A DNA stretch of 64,000 nt from Oceanobacillus bengalensis (GCF_003628445.1 NZ_RBZO01000012.1:46231-110230); one strand, 5' to 3'; positions 26,979 to 36,866 are shown, counted from the first letter of the stretch. Translations and numbers: made by a program. Notes: a model not told the origin generated them from the sequence alone.

Positions 26979-28250
26979 TTAACGAAAGACCTCTTTGCCT
27001 ACTCTTACTGCCTTGCGTTTTATACGTTGCACGCCATCTAAAAATTTACCAAAAGTCTCGAGCAAAAATTCAGTTGGTGTACCAACACGCTGATGAATAT
27101 CATATTGATAAAACCACCTGAGTTGCTGGTCCATTTCTGCTAAGGAATAATTTCTTCTAAATGCATCTTGTACGGACTGATATCTAAAATTAGAGCGTAT
27201 CGGCATTCTCGTTCTCATATGAAATATCATTTTCGAAAAATCCTTTTCATTATACTGAAATCCAAATGTATGGGGGTTCCCTTTTTCAGCAAGAATCCCT
27301 AGAATGGTGCGATAACATTTATCACACTGACAACAATTAGAGCCTCCACTGGACTGCCAGCAGACTCTGAGTTGTATCGTATTTCCTGTATCTGTTACAT
27401 ACGAGCAAATTCGTTTTATTTTCGCTTGGCGGTTAAATTCATAGCCGTCATGCATAACCTGACACCCATTGTATCTGACAAAATTATCAATTGTTGGATC
27501 AGATGCTAATGTATATTTCCCTTTCTCTTCCTGTGAGAAAGAAGAGGCAATATAGATGTTTTTGATATTATATTGGAAAGCATATGGTGCGAGCTGTCCA
27601 ATTAAACCAATCCCATGTTGGAATCCCCGCCACCACCCATCTCCCACTTTACGATATGTAAATTGACTTAAATTATCTTCATGTAAAAATGTACGGAAGG
27701 ATGACCTGATACTTACAAAATCGAGATGGTTATCTGTTGCCGCTTGGATGGTATGACTTTGAACCTTTTTCCAGCCCTTCGTATCTTCTAATGGAACGTC
27801 CGCTCCCCATATCGTTACTAAGGTTGGCTTCTCTTCCAAATGTGTTAGTAATGTCTGATAAGCATCGACGCCACCACTAAAAAACACTGCTGATTGCTCT
27901 TTTCCCTCCACCTTATTCGTCTTTATATTATTTACCGTTATTTTCCCCATAAACTCCATACCTGGATACATATTGATATATCCTTGTTTAAATTCATCTA
28001 TACTCTCATAAAAATCCTTGTCCAGTTCCTCTACTATCACTTCTGCATCAAATACCCATGCAACCGGGAGGATATTACATAAGAAGGGGATCACCATTAT
28101 GCCTTTAGGAACTTGGTCTACTGTTTTGGAGTACTCCACGAAGAAATTCTCTTCGGGATGGAAATATCTTTTCCATTCCCCGTGAATGGTGTAATCCACC
28201 TCTATCCGATTGTTAATTATCCTCACTTCGTTGATTATCATTTTATTCAT
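26979..28250 (-). CDS. PP-loop ATPase-like protein with cysteine cluster (QueC-like fold)
   Basis: This 423-residue protein is not recognised as a named family. Its centre has an SGGVDA motif (125-130) like the SGGxDS PP-loop that adenylates substrates in QueC, ExsB, asparagine synthetase and WbpG. A C-terminal cysteine cluster (Cys297, Cys306, Cys307, Cys309, Cys312 in NCCQCDKCYRT) resembles the zinc site of QueC-type enzymes. The first 115 residues look like a separate domain. It is the last gene of a polysaccharide module, 18 bases after the flippase gene. An amidation, thiolation or ligation step on a sugar nucleotide is a guess. Confidence 0.7.
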   Translation of the reverse strand: MNKMIINEVRIINNRIEVDYTIHGEWKRYFHPEENFFVEYSKTVDQVPKGIMVIPFLCNILPVAWVFDAEVIVEELDKDFYESIDEFKQGYINMYPGMEFMGKITVNNIKTNKVEGKEQSAVFFSGGVDAYQTLLTHLEEKPTLVTIWGADVPLEDTKGWKKVQSHTIQAATDNHLDFVSIRSSFRTFLHEDNLSQFTYRKVGDGWWRGFQHGIGLIGQLAPYAFQYNIKNIYIASSFSQEEKGKYTLASDPTIDNFVRYNGCQVMHDGYEFNRQAKIKRICSYVTDTGNTIQLRVCWQSSGGSNCCQCDKCYRTILGILAEKGNPHTFGFQYNEKDFSKMIFHMRTRMPIRSNFRYQSVQDAFRRNYSLAEMDQQLRWFYQYDIHQRVGTPTEFLLETFGKFLDGVQRIKRKAVRVGKEVFR

Positions 28251-28268
28251 AATGATGAAACCCTCACA

Positions 28269-29828
28269 TTAGTCTTGTTTTTTATTCAGTCTTCTAGTAA
28301 TTGCTTTATATAGGTACTGCCTTTCCTTTTTGTTTAACACAACATATACATTTAGGGCTAATCCAATAATTGCCGTAATTATTGCTGCAACAGATAATAA
28401 GAACCAGGAATCAATCACAAAGAATTGCTTTACACCAAGTCCTATCAACACGGAGAGTATCGAACAAATGACAGAATAAATGACCTCTGGAAAAAACGTA
28501 TGCCACTTTAGGTTTAAATACTTCGCACCATATGGCACGGTGAACAATATATTACGAAAAAAATTAACAACTGTACTAACCGCCGCTACCGCATAAATAC
28601 CTAAATTCGTTGTTAGTAGTAATACGAGAACGATGACTACATTCACAATACCAGCCAGAACCATTAACAGTGCATGTACCCGAAGTCGATTAACTACCGT
28701 AAAAATGTTATAAAGTGTTTGAATACCGCTTGTAAAAATCATGCCAAAAATGGTTAAGACAGATAGTACTTGTAATACTTGTGCATCCTCTGTAGGTACC
28801 CATAACGTATAAAATTCCTCGCCGAACACAAACAAAATCGATAACGGAATTGTTAATATGACTCCTAAAAACTTCATGCTTTTCTTTAAATCATTCTTTA
28901 ATTCGTCCAAATTACCTTTCGCAAACTGTATCGTTAACGTCGGCGCAAATACAGAAGCCAAGGTTCCAGCCAAATGGGTTAAGGCAAACGGGACAGTCTT
29001 CGCTAAAGCTAACATTCCCATTTCATTCGATCCAATAAAGAGATTGGCAATAATTAAATCTAACCCACTTAACAATAGCTGTCCTGCCTTAAGAATAGTT
29101 TGCCAAATACCTGAGGAAACTAATTCCCTTAAGTAAGAGAATTCAATATCTCTTTTTCTAATTTGTAGTTCAGGTAGTAGCCTTCTTTTATAATAGAGGG
29201 AATATAAGGTTAAATAGATTGTCCCTATTAGTGTTCCAACACCTACATAATAAACAGATGGCTGAAATAAGGCGAATAACCAAACAATCACAATGACACG
29301 GAGTAACTGTGAGAGCATTCTTCTAATCGACTGCAAGTATAGCCTGTTGCTAACAAAGGTTGCTGTATGCCAACTAGAAAAGGCAGTGCTTAATAAAAAG
29401 TTGATAAATACGAAACTAAAGAGTAACTTCACATCCCACAATAAATTTGTAGAGATATTTATTATATGTTCCAAATAATTTACAGTAGCTATCGCTGGTA
29501 TGAGCATTACTGATGCAAAGGCAATATTCGCTACCGTAACGGAGGCATAATATTTATTTGCTCCCTCTAAGTCAGCCTGATGCACCTTTATCGTAATAAA
29601 TCTCCCAGCCATCGAATTAAGAGCAATCGCAACAAGAGAAGCATAGCTTATGAAGTTATTGGCTAATGTGATGAATCCATTCGCCTCTACTCCTAGTTCT
29701 CTCACGATATAAGGTGACAAGAAGAAGTTAATAATTAAATTAGTGCCAAAAGCAACAACACTACTTATCAAGTTGATTGCAAGCTGCCCATTCTTTGTTT
29801 CTACATTTTTCTCTATAAAAGCTAGCAA
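28269..29828 (-). CDS. Wzx-type polysaccharide flippase
   Basis: The protein (about 519 residues) has 12-14 hydrophobic segments and the start NGQLAINLISSVVAFGTNLIINFFLSPYIV typical of the MOP/Wzx flippase superfamily. It likely moves a lipid-linked oligosaccharide across the membrane. TTG at 29828 has AAGGTG six bases upstream; GTG at 29837 or ATG at 29834 would be too close to that site, so the exact start is uncertain. It sits between a pyruvyltransferase and the PP-loop protein, which suggests a polymer repeat unit built by this module. Confidence 0.9.
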   Translation of the reverse strand: MLAFIEKNVETKNGQLAINLISSVVAFGTNLIINFFLSPYIVRELGVEANGFITLANNFISYASLVAIALNSMAGRFITIKVHQADLEGANKYYASVTVANIAFASVMLIPAIATVNYLEHIINISTNLLWDVKLLFSFVFINFLLSTAFSSWHTATFVSNRLYLQSIRRMLSQLLRVIVIVWLFALFQPSVYYVGVGTLIGTIYLTLYSLYYKRRLLPELQIRKRDIEFSYLRELVSSGIWQTILKAGQLLLSGLDLIIANLFIGSNEMGMLALAKTVPFALTHLAGTLASVFAPTLTIQFAKGNLDELKNDLKKSMKFLGVILTIPLSILFVFGEEFYTLWVPTEDAQVLQVLSVLTIFGMIFTSGIQTLYNIFTVVNRLRVHALLMVLAGIVNVVIVLVLLLTTNLGIYAVAAVSTVVNFFRNILFTVPYGAKYLNLKWHTFFPEVIYSVICSILSVLIGLGVKQFFVIDSWFLLSVAAIITAIIGLALNVYVVLNKKERQYLYKAITRRLNKKQD

Positions 29829-29863
29829 ATACATCACCTTATCATTAAGCTAAATCAATTTTT

Positions 29864-30919
29864 TTATTTTTTATCGATAAACTTTCTTATCTCTTCATAG
29901 TGGGGCATGGCAAAATGATGATTATATTCTTGTTCTACCTCTAGTTGTTCCAACAATTTATCGGTGAATTGAAAAACCTCCTCTTCCTTCTCCACAAATG
30001 TAATAAAGGAAAATTGGCTAATCCATTTATAGGTACCCTTCACCTTGTAGTTATAATTACTAAAAGCAATACATGGAGTTGATGTGATGAGGGCAAACAG
30101 CATCCCATGTAATCGATCTGTTACGATAAGTCTCGACTTTCTAAACATCGACCAAATCTGATTTAGTTCTTTCTCTCTGGTTTCTTTATTAACTCGATAG
30201 GGAACAACCGTATCAGTAGCTTTTATCGTGTAATCGCGCGATAAAAGCTTATATAGCTCGTCCTCTATCCGCCCGCTAACAACCTTCTCCTTATCCTTCC
30301 GAAAGCAAAAAAGGATATCTTTTCTTTCTTCTTTCGGTCTACTTTTATTCACATACATCACGATATCTGGCGTTAAGAATACGCTATTGTTATAAAAGGT
30401 CCTTTTCATCATTTCAAAGGACTTCTCTTCCCGTGCAACAACAGCCAGGTTTGGGTGGGCGTTATAAATCTCCTGTGTCCGCTTTAACTCCCTCCTCCCT
30501 TCATCCGTTGAACCAAAATCAATCGTTTGCGGCATAATAAGTACCTTTTGCTCCGTAAAGGTACGAATAATCTTTCTTCTTAGCTGTTCCTCTTTAAAGT
30601 ACTCTACCCCTAAATTCCCGCCGCCTTGAAGCATGATGATATCTTCCTTGTTCATACGTTTCGTTAATTGCTTGATATAATGCTTCACATCATTAAAATG
30701 TATTTCAAAAAGATCGATGTCTTTACATTGATCTTTTATAAACTGTATTTGTGCATAAGTAATTGCTTGGTCCCCGAGATTACCGTGATTTGGAGTCCCA
30801 ATTAGGTATAGTTTTCGAGAGTTACCTTTCTTTGTGAATTTATTCAAAGCTACATTGACTTCTACTATCTTCCACGGCTTGAGAATTACATGCTTTACCT
30901 TAGAAAGGATGGCTTTCAA
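29864..30919 (-). CDS. polysaccharide pyruvyl transferase family protein
   Basis: The 351-residue protein has the family start GTPNHGNLGDQAITYAQIQF and the later TDRLHGMLFALITSTPCIAF motif. The family adds ketal pyruvate from PEP to sugars, although some members act otherwise. TTG is the start, overlapping the stop of the GT2 gene (TTGA) with GGGGGG just upstream, so translation is coupled. It differs clearly from CsaB at 60826-61923. A wall polysaccharide or exopolysaccharide substrate is inferred. Confidence 0.88.
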   Translation of the reverse strand: MKAILSKVKHVILKPWKIVEVNVALNKFTKKGNSRKLYLIGTPNHGNLGDQAITYAQIQFIKDQCKDIDLFEIHFNDVKHYIKQLTKRMNKEDIIMLQGGGNLGVEYFKEEQLRRKIIRTFTEQKVLIMPQTIDFGSTDEGRRELKRTQEIYNAHPNLAVVAREEKSFEMMKRTFYNNSVFLTPDIVMYVNKSRPKEERKDILFCFRKDKEKVVSGRIEDELYKLLSRDYTIKATDTVVPYRVNKETREKELNQIWSMFRKSRLIVTDRLHGMLFALITSTPCIAFSNYNYKVKGTYKWISQFSFITFVEKEEEVFQFTDKLLEQLEVEQEYNHHFAMPHYEEIRKFIDKK

Positions 30920-31959
30920 TATCTTGCCCCCCTTCTCACAACATTTCCAGTTGGTCTATCTCTAACAATCTGAACTCCTATAGATTTTATGTCTAATAGC
31001 GCACAAAGTATTTTAATAACAAAATCGGGACTATAATTACAAACGTACATTAAAGGCTTTCTTCTTACTGTCCCACTCCCTAGTTCATCCCGAAACAAGT
31101 GGAAAGAATCCTTATAACACTTTCTTAGATCTTGAAAGAGTTCTTCTTTGTTTTCTTTATCCGACTTTATGACATCTCTCATTAGACCAGTTAATTTGGT
31201 CTCCAGTCTGATAATTGCCTTATCTTTTAATTTGTATAAATTCCTCTGATCAAAAAAACGAATCTGTTCCTTGGATGCCTCTAATGTTGCTAGACGCTTT
31301 TCATTGAACTTCCCACCAGTGATACTGTTCGTTCTTTGTAAATAATAGTACATCGGCTTAGAAGTGGTTACTATTCTTCCAGCTTTGTATAATATCCTGT
31401 ATGTAGTAAATTCATCCTCATGAATCTTTCCCTTTGGAAATTGAATATCCGATAATAATTCTCTTTTATATAATTTGTTCCAAACCACAACTTTTACGAT
31501 GTTTTTATATAGTCGATCCAAAGCCTCTATATTACTGTATGTGGCAGTTTTTTCGTCAACATCTGTACTTCTTATGGCGTTATCTTCCTCATATACCTTC
31601 AAGAAATTACATTGTGCAATATCAGCCTTATTTGATACAATTAAATTCATCAATGTTTCATAAAAGACTTCATGAATGAAATCATCCGAATCTATAAAGC
31701 TAATATATTCACCTGTTGCATGTTCCAAGCCTTTGTTTCTTGCATCAGAAAGGCCGCCATTTTCTTTATGAATGACCCTAATTCTATGATCTTTCTCCCC
31801 ATAAAGGTCACATAACATTCCACTCTCATCCGTAGATCCATCGTTAATTAATAAAATTTCTAAATGCTTATAGGTTTGATTTATAATACTTTCGATACAT
31901 TTCGCGACATATTTTTTTACATTATAAACTGGAACAATAACACTAATTACACTATCCAT
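30916..31959 (-). CDS. GT2-family glycosyltransferase
   Basis: The 347-residue protein has the GT-A fold of family 2: SVIVPVYNVKKYVAKCIESI at the N-terminus, the nucleotide-sugar DGSTDES segment, and the metal-binding FIDSDDFIHE motif. ATG at 31959 is chosen because AGGAG lies seven bases upstream; a frame from 31983 has no site. It is the first gene of a four-gene transcript with pyruvyltransferase, flippase and PP-loop protein. Donor and acceptor are unknown. Confidence 0.9.
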   Translation of the reverse strand: MDSVISVIVPVYNVKKYVAKCIESIINQTYKHLEILLINDGSTDESGMLCDLYGEKDHRIRVIHKENGGLSDARNKGLEHATGEYISFIDSDDFIHEVFYETLMNLIVSNKADIAQCNFLKVYEEDNAIRSTDVDEKTATYSNIEALDRLYKNIVKVVVWNKLYKRELLSDIQFPKGKIHEDEFTTYRILYKAGRIVTTSKPMYYYLQRTNSITGGKFNEKRLATLEASKEQIRFFDQRNLYKLKDKAIIRLETKLTGLMRDVIKSDKENKEELFQDLRKCYKDSFHLFRDELGSGTVRRKPLMYVCNYSPDFVIKILCALLDIKSIGVQIVRDRPTGNVVRRGARY

Positions 31960-32341
31960 AGTTCCACTCCTATCTATTTTCATCTATTTCCATTTTGTAT
32001 GGAATTTATACTTTTCCTAGACAGTAGGAACACCACAACCCCTTCATTGCAAAATTTCGCAAAATCTAAGATAAAGATACAAAAATAGACAACTTTCTAG
32101 TAAGATGTATATAGGAATAAAGAAAAGCGAAATAGCAATTTGAAATATCCAAGGAATACTTGAATATAATGACTATGAAACTGCTTCATATGAATCTATT
32201 AAATTACAAATCTCAAAGTTCCCTACATCTTCTGGTTAATTGGTAACAAATTTACATTTACGCGGACATAGATTCATAGTAAAATATTATTTAGGTTTTT
32301 ATTTATAATTACAAAACCTATTCATAAAAGGGGATTAGAAA
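31960..32341. promoter_or_regulatory. 382-base divergent intergenic region
   Basis: This AT-rich region separates the minus-strand polysaccharide module from the plus-strand LCP gene and must hold promoters for both. AAAGGGGATTAG before 32342 is the LCP ribosome site. No clear -35/-10 pair, operator or RNA structure could be assigned with confidence. Confidence 0.5.
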
Positions 32342-33385
32342 ATGTCTAAAGATAAAACAAATCATTCACGTTTGGTTAAAACCAAAAAACGTAAGCTGCG
32401 TAAACGTGTATACCTTATATTAATTCCTTTAGTCATAGCATTTGTTGGCATATTATCGTATGCATCTTATCTATATATCAAAGCTGACTCCGTCTTAAGT
32501 GAATCTTATGAGGATGATGGAAGAGAAAAATCAGAGTTGAGACAAACCGTCGTTGACCCAACCGAAGATAATGTTTCTGTCTTAATCATGGGTATCGATG
32601 CAAGTGACGTGAGAAAGAACGCGGATAATTCTAGGACAGATACGCTAATGGTTGCAACATTGAATAAGAAGGAAAATAGCGTGAAGCTTGTCAGCATCCC
32701 ACGTGATTCATTGGTTTATATACCGGAACTGGGATATGAAGATAAAATTAACCATGCACATGCATTTGGTGGTACCAAATTAACCATTGAAACAGTAGAA
32801 AACCTTTTGGAAATTCCAATTGATTACTATGTAAAACTTAATTTTGAAGCATTTATTGATGTTGTAGATGCTGTAGGTGGAATTACTGTTGATGTTCCTT
32901 ACGAATTCACCGAGCAAAATTCAAAAGATAAAGCAGGAGCAATTCACTTACTCGCAGGTGAACAACAATTAAATGGTGAAGAAGCACTTGCCTTAGCACG
33001 GACAAGAAAGTTAGATAGTGATATCGAACGCGGTAAACGGCAACAAGAAATCATAAAAGCTGTTGTAGCTAAATCGGTTTCAGTAAACTCATTATTAAAT
33101 ATTGATGATGTTATTGAAGCTGTAGGTAGTAATATGACAACGAATATGACATTCAGCGAAATGAAAAGCTTTGTCTCTTATGGTACTTCAGGAAAAAATC
33201 TAGACTTTGAAACAATTACGTTGGAAGGGGAAAACTATCGTCCCGGTTCCATTTATTATTGGAAATTGAATGAACTTGTACTAAGCGAAACGAAAAGCAC
33301 GTTACAAGATCATCTTGACTTAACGGAAACAACTACCGTGGGTAGCCCAACAACAGAAACAACAAGCGAAAGCATACCCTATTAA
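32342..33385 (+). CDS. LytR-CpsA-Psr (LCP) family ligase
   Basis: The 347-residue protein has a basic cytoplasmic tail, one membrane anchor (about 23-46), and an extracellular LCP domain. Conserved residues include SRTDT (97-101), the IPRD motif (119-122) and the RTRKLDSDIERGKRQQ segment (about 220-235) that bind the lipid-pyrophosphate substrate. LCP enzymes such as TagU join wall teichoic acid or other polymers to MurNAc of peptidoglycan. It converges with tagO, sharing the terminator at 33389-33426. Its threonine-rich tail is about 25 residues. Confidence 0.95.
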   Translation: MSKDKTNHSRLVKTKKRKLRKRVYLILIPLVIAFVGILSYASYLYIKADSVLSESYEDDGREKSELRQTVVDPTEDNVSVLIMGIDASDVRKNADNSRTDTLMVATLNKKENSVKLVSIPRDSLVYIPELGYEDKINHAHAFGGTKLTIETVENLLEIPIDYYVKLNFEAFIDVVDAVGGITVDVPYEFTEQNSKDKAGAIHLLAGEQQLNGEEALALARTRKLDSDIERGKRQQEIIKAVVAKSVSVNSLLNIDDVIEAVGSNMTTNMTFSEMKSFVSYGTSGKNLDFETITLEGENYRPGSIYYWKLNELVLSETKSTLQDHLDLTETTTVGSPTTETTSESIPY

Positions 33386-33388
33386 TAA

Positions 33389-33426
33389 AAAAGAAGCTGC
33401 AGACAGTTCTGCAGCTTCTTTTTTAT
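33389..33426. terminator. bidirectional terminator between LCP gene and tagO
   Basis: AAGAAGCTGCAG (33391-33402) pairs perfectly with CTGCAGCTTCTT (33409-33420) around a six-base loop. A-run and T-run flank the stem, so it acts on both converging transcripts. Confidence 0.92.
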
Positions 33427-33431
33427 TATGG

Positions 33432-34487
33432 TTATGGTTTATGCCGTATCGCCCGATATAAATTGGTTAATGGTTTATACTGACTACTGATTAATTCTAG
33501 GTTTTCAATTAATACTTGCACTACAAATAATACGACAAAAAAGATAAGAAACGATCCCCAAACAGTCGTCATCGAAAATAATATTGCAGCTGAACTGAAC
33601 ATTGCACTTAATGTGTAAATGACCAATACCGTTTGCTTATGTGTAAATCCACTTTTTAATAATCGATGGTGTAAATGTGAACTATCCGGCTTAGACATTG
33701 GTTGTCCGTTAATAAATCTGCGTGCCATAGCAATTAAGGTATCCGAAATTGGTACCCCCAATATAAAAATTGGAATAACAAATGAGAAAAATGTAATATT
33801 TTTAAATCCCAGTAGCGCTAGCACGGAGATCATATATCCTAAAAATAATGCACCCGTATCTCCCATAAAAATCTTGGCTGGATGAAAATTATAACGAAGA
33901 AAGCCAAGGGTACTAAAAAACAAAATAAGTGCCATCGTCGTTACATAGATATCTCCCATAATAATAGCCATTCCTGCAATGGTTATAAGAGCAATGGAAG
34001 ATACCCCTGCTGCAAGACCATCCAATCCGTCAATCAAATTAATCGCATTGGTTACTCCAACGATCCACAATATGGTAATGATAGGACTCACGAAACCAAA
34101 ATCGATTTCTCCACCAAATGGTAAGTTAATAAATTCAATTTGCAACCCACCCCAAAAAACAACGAGTGAAGCAACCATTATTTGCGTGATGAATTTTACT
34201 CTTGGAGACAAATCATATTTATCATCGAAAATTCCTAAAGCAACTATAATAAGTGAACCTATTACAATGGAAAGGTGATATTCCTCCGTTGGCTGAAGAA
34301 TTAGTAATCCGATGATAAAACTGACAAAAATCGCCAATCCTCCGAGTGTTGGGATTGGATTTAAATGCACTTTTCGATTATTCGGCTTGTCCGTAATATT
34401 AAATTTTTTAGCAACTTTTATAAGTATTGGCGTAATAATGAGAGAAACGATTAAACATAACGATGCCAATAGTATTATTTTAAGCAA
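33432..34487 (-). CDS. tagO: undecaprenyl-phosphate GlcNAc-1-phosphate transferase TagO
   Basis: The 351-residue protein has about ten membrane segments and the polyprenyl-phosphate transferase signature: Asp88/Asp89 in GIFDDKYDLS, NLIDGLDGLAAG (150-161), and the SHLHHRLLKSGF histidine motif. It starts wall polymer synthesis by putting GlcNAc-1-phosphate on undecaprenyl phosphate. The start is TTG with GAGGTGG upstream. It forms a single-gene transcript ending at the shared terminator. Its product serves both TagA-dependent teichoic acid and other wall polymers. Confidence 0.96.
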   Translation of the reverse strand: MLKIILLASLCLIVSLIITPILIKVAKKFNITDKPNNRKVHLNPIPTLGGLAIFVSFIIGLLILQPTEEYHLSIVIGSLIIVALGIFDDKYDLSPRVKFITQIMVASLVVFWGGLQIEFINLPFGGEIDFGFVSPIITILWIVGVTNAINLIDGLDGLAAGVSSIALITIAGMAIIMGDIYVTTMALILFFSTLGFLRYNFHPAKIFMGDTGALFLGYMISVLALLGFKNITFFSFVIPIFILGVPISDTLIAMARRFINGQPMSKPDSSHLHHRLLKSGFTHKQTVLVIYTLSAMFSSAAILFSMTTVWGSFLIFFVVLFVVQVLIENLELISSQYKPLTNLYRAIRHKP

Positions 34488-34708
34488 TTAGCCCACCTCT
34501 TTTTATCATGGGTCGTACTCTTTCTCATTCCTCATTAAATTATAGCTCTTTTATATAAAAATCACCATCATAAAATGAAATTTAACGCATAAAGATTCCC
34601 TATAATATTTAATGTTCCCAAATTTTTATAAAACATGTAATTGAATATAAGCTAAAATCCGAAGTATGTTATACTGTTTCTACATTTATCATTGGGGAGC
34701 TGATTATA

Positions 34709-34887
34709 TTGACTTTAAACTTCGCCCATCGCGGTTCATTAACAGAGGCACCTGAGAATACCCTTCCTGCGTTTCAAAAGGCAATTGTACAAGGTGCAAA
34801 GGCCATAGAGTTAGACATGTAGCTCACAAGGAGTTTGGAGTAGATGATGTATTTTCAAATAATTCAGGGGAATTTGTAACATCGTGA
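34709..34887 (+). pseudogene. internally deleted glycerophosphodiester phosphodiesterase remnant
   Basis: TTG at 34709, preceded by GGGGAGC, opens a frame encoding [20 protein letters not shown] and on to AIELDM, the N-terminus of GDPD enzymes with the catalytic HRG, and then stops at 34820-34822. Directly after, in another frame, HKEFGVDDVFSNNSGEF (34822-34887) matches the C-terminal end of the same family. About 180 central residues are missing, so this is a gene reduced by internal deletion. An intact terminator follows. Confidence 0.85.
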
Positions 34888-34912
34888 ATGTACGAGTATA
34901 CCTAGCAAATGA

Positions 34913-34950
34913 ATAGAAGCTAACAAAGTAAAAGTTGTTAGCTTCTATTT
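34913..34950 (+). terminator. terminator after the GDPD remnant
   Basis: ATAGAAGCTAACA (34913-34925) pairs perfectly with TGTTAGCTTCTAT (34936-34948), followed by TT. It lies 26 bases after the remnant, so the former gene ended here. It could also act on the minus-strand tagH transcript. Confidence 0.8.
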
Positions 34951-35024
34951 AAATTATCACGTTAACTCTTTAACTGATGTTTATCTATTTTTTTCATTTA
35001 TAACATTATTCGTTTTATATTTAT

Positions 35025-35837
35025 TTAAACAATACTCAAAGCTTCTTGTTGTTTTTGTAAGGCTTCTAATTTGTATGCATCTTTTTCCTTCTTTGACATA
35101 CTCTTCCATTTGTTTAAAAACGACTCATACTTAGGAATCACTTCTTCGACTTTACCAAAGTCTCTAACCATCCCATATTCCAACCATAAGATTTTTTCAC
35201 AAAACTCCTTCATCTGTCCAATCGAATGACTAACAAAAATCATGGTTTTCCCTTTGGCTTTGAATTCCCTCATTTTATTTAAGCTTTTCTCAGCAAATGC
35301 TTTATCTCCAACGGATAATGCCTCGTCAATAATCAAAATATCTGGGTCAACATTAACGGAAATAGCGAATCCCAAACGTGATTTCATTCCACTAGAATAT
35401 GATTTTACTGGTTGGTCGATAAACTTCTCTAGTTCTGCAAACTCAATGATATCTGGCTCTAACCTTTTAATTTCCTCTTTATTAAACCCAAGCATTAAAA
35501 GTTTCAATTCAATATTGTCTCTACCAGACAAATCTCCTTTTAAACCAGCAGAAACAGCGATTAAAGACGCTTGACCATTTACTTGGACACTTCCAGCCGT
35601 TTCAGGGACAATTCCAGCTACAATGTTTGATAAGGTTGATTTCCCTGACCCATTAATTCCTATGAATCCAATGATGTCACCCTTCTCTGCTTCAAAACTT
35701 ACATCAGCTAGTGCATAGAAATCTTCACCAAAACTTTTAGGTGTAATCAAATCCAATAAACGTTCTTTCGTGCCATGATATAACTTATACTTTTTTGTAA
35801 TATTTCTTGCGACAATTGCTTTATCCATTATATTCAC
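35025..35837 (-). CDS. tagH: teichoic acid export ATPase TagH
   Basis: The 270-residue protein is an ABC ATPase with Walker A GINGSGKST, signature SSGMKSRLG, Walker B DILIIDEALSVGD and the H-loop FVSHS. It powers export of completed wall teichoic acid through TagG. It has the short form (as S. aureus TarH) without the long C-terminal extension of B. subtilis TagH. GTG at 35837 or ATG at 35828 may be the start; the AAAGG before them is not well spaced for either. It follows tagG after six bases. Confidence 0.95.
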   Translation of the reverse strand: MNIMDKAIVARNITKKYKLYHGTKERLLDLITPKSFGEDFYALADVSFEAEKGDIIGFIGINGSGKSTLSNIVAGIVPETAGSVQVNGQASLIAVSAGLKGDLSGRDNIELKLLMLGFNKEEIKRLEPDIIEFAELEKFIDQPVKSYSSGMKSRLGFAISVNVDPDILIIDEALSVGDKAFAEKSLNKMREFKAKGKTMIFVSHSIGQMKEFCEKILWLEYGMVRDFGKVEEVIPKYESFLNKWKSMSKKEKDAYKLEALQKQQEALSIV

Positions 35838-35843
35838 AAACCT

Positions 35844-36668
35844 TTACAAGTAATCAATGAAATGTCTTCTAAATTTCACATGTAGCATTGAACCGAATAA
35901 GAATAATACAACCACAACACCCCAGAAATATAGGGTATATTCCCAGTTTGTAATGAAATACCATTCTGACCCAAAGAATGCGGCTCTATAACCTTCAATT
36001 AAATAGTATAGAGGGTTTAACTTCATTATAGTCGTTATAATCGGTGGATATTGTTCCAAGATCGTTATTGGCCATAATATTCCAGATAAATACAATAACA
36101 TTCTCAATACTGAATTTAATAGCATATGAACATCTCTTATTATTGTTGATAATGTTGAAGTAATAAGAGATATAGCAAATATTAAGCATAAAGTAGCAAA
36201 GATAAAATAAATAAACTGTAAATAATATATGTTTACATAGTGCCCTGTGAACTGAAAGATGACCATTGTACCGATTACTAAAACTAAATGTACATAGAAT
36301 TGAGAGAAGATAACATAGCTAGGTATAATGCTCATTGGAAAATTCATTTTTGATAACATTTGAAGCCTTGAATAAATTGATTTGGAACTTTGAATGGTTG
36401 CTTGATAAAAGAATATCCACAAAAAGAACCCAGCTAACATCCAACTAAAAAAGGATATATCTTGACCACCTACATTTATTGGTTCTCTCTCTCTAAGCGT
36501 TCCAAACACAAACCAATAAATTAAGATTTGTATAGCTGGATTTATTATTTCCCATACCATCCCAAGATAGTTATTTTTATTTTGACTTTTTAATTCAAAA
36601 AACGATATTCTTCGCACTAAATAAAAATGGCTAATTTGCTCATTTATTACTTTTATAGCAGATTTCAT
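35844..36668 (-). CDS. tagG: teichoic acid export permease TagG
   Basis: The 274-residue ABC-2 type membrane protein has six predicted membrane segments, an amphipathic N-terminus (HFYLVRRISFFELKSQNKNN) and the conserved LNPLYYLIEGYRAAFFG segment near the end. Together with TagH it exports lipid-linked wall teichoic acid. The two genes form a transcript separate from tarL upstream because a strong hairpin lies at 36826-36866. Confidence 0.95.
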   Translation of the reverse strand: MKSAIKVINEQISHFYLVRRISFFELKSQNKNNYLGMVWEIINPAIQILIYWFVFGTLREREPINVGGQDISFFSWMLAGFFLWIFFYQATIQSSKSIYSRLQMLSKMNFPMSIIPSYVIFSQFYVHLVLVIGTMVIFQFTGHYVNIYYLQFIYFIFATLCLIFAISLITSTLSTIIRDVHMLLNSVLRMLLYLSGILWPITILEQYPPIITTIMKLNPLYYLIEGYRAAFFGSEWYFITNWEYTLYFWGVVVVLFLFGSMLHVKFRRHFIDYL

Positions 36669-36825
36669 AGATAGTTCCTTTCTTTCTGTCTAACCATCAA
36701 TGCAGAATTAATATTAGTAAATCTCCAACTAAAAGCGTTACGGATTTCTCTTAAAGGTTCCCTTAATAATAATAAACTATTTATGTTTTATCATCAATTA
36801 ATAGTTAATATATACATAAGGTGCT

Positions 36826-36866
36826 AAAATAAACAGATTCCAAAGCTGATGGAATCTGTTTATTTT
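36826..36866 (-). terminator. terminator after tarL-like gene
   Basis: AAAATAAACAGATTCC (36826-36841) pairs perfectly over 16 bases with GGAATCTGTTTATTTT (36851-36866) around a nine-base loop. It ends the tarI-tarJ-transferase transcript before tagG. Confidence 0.9.
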
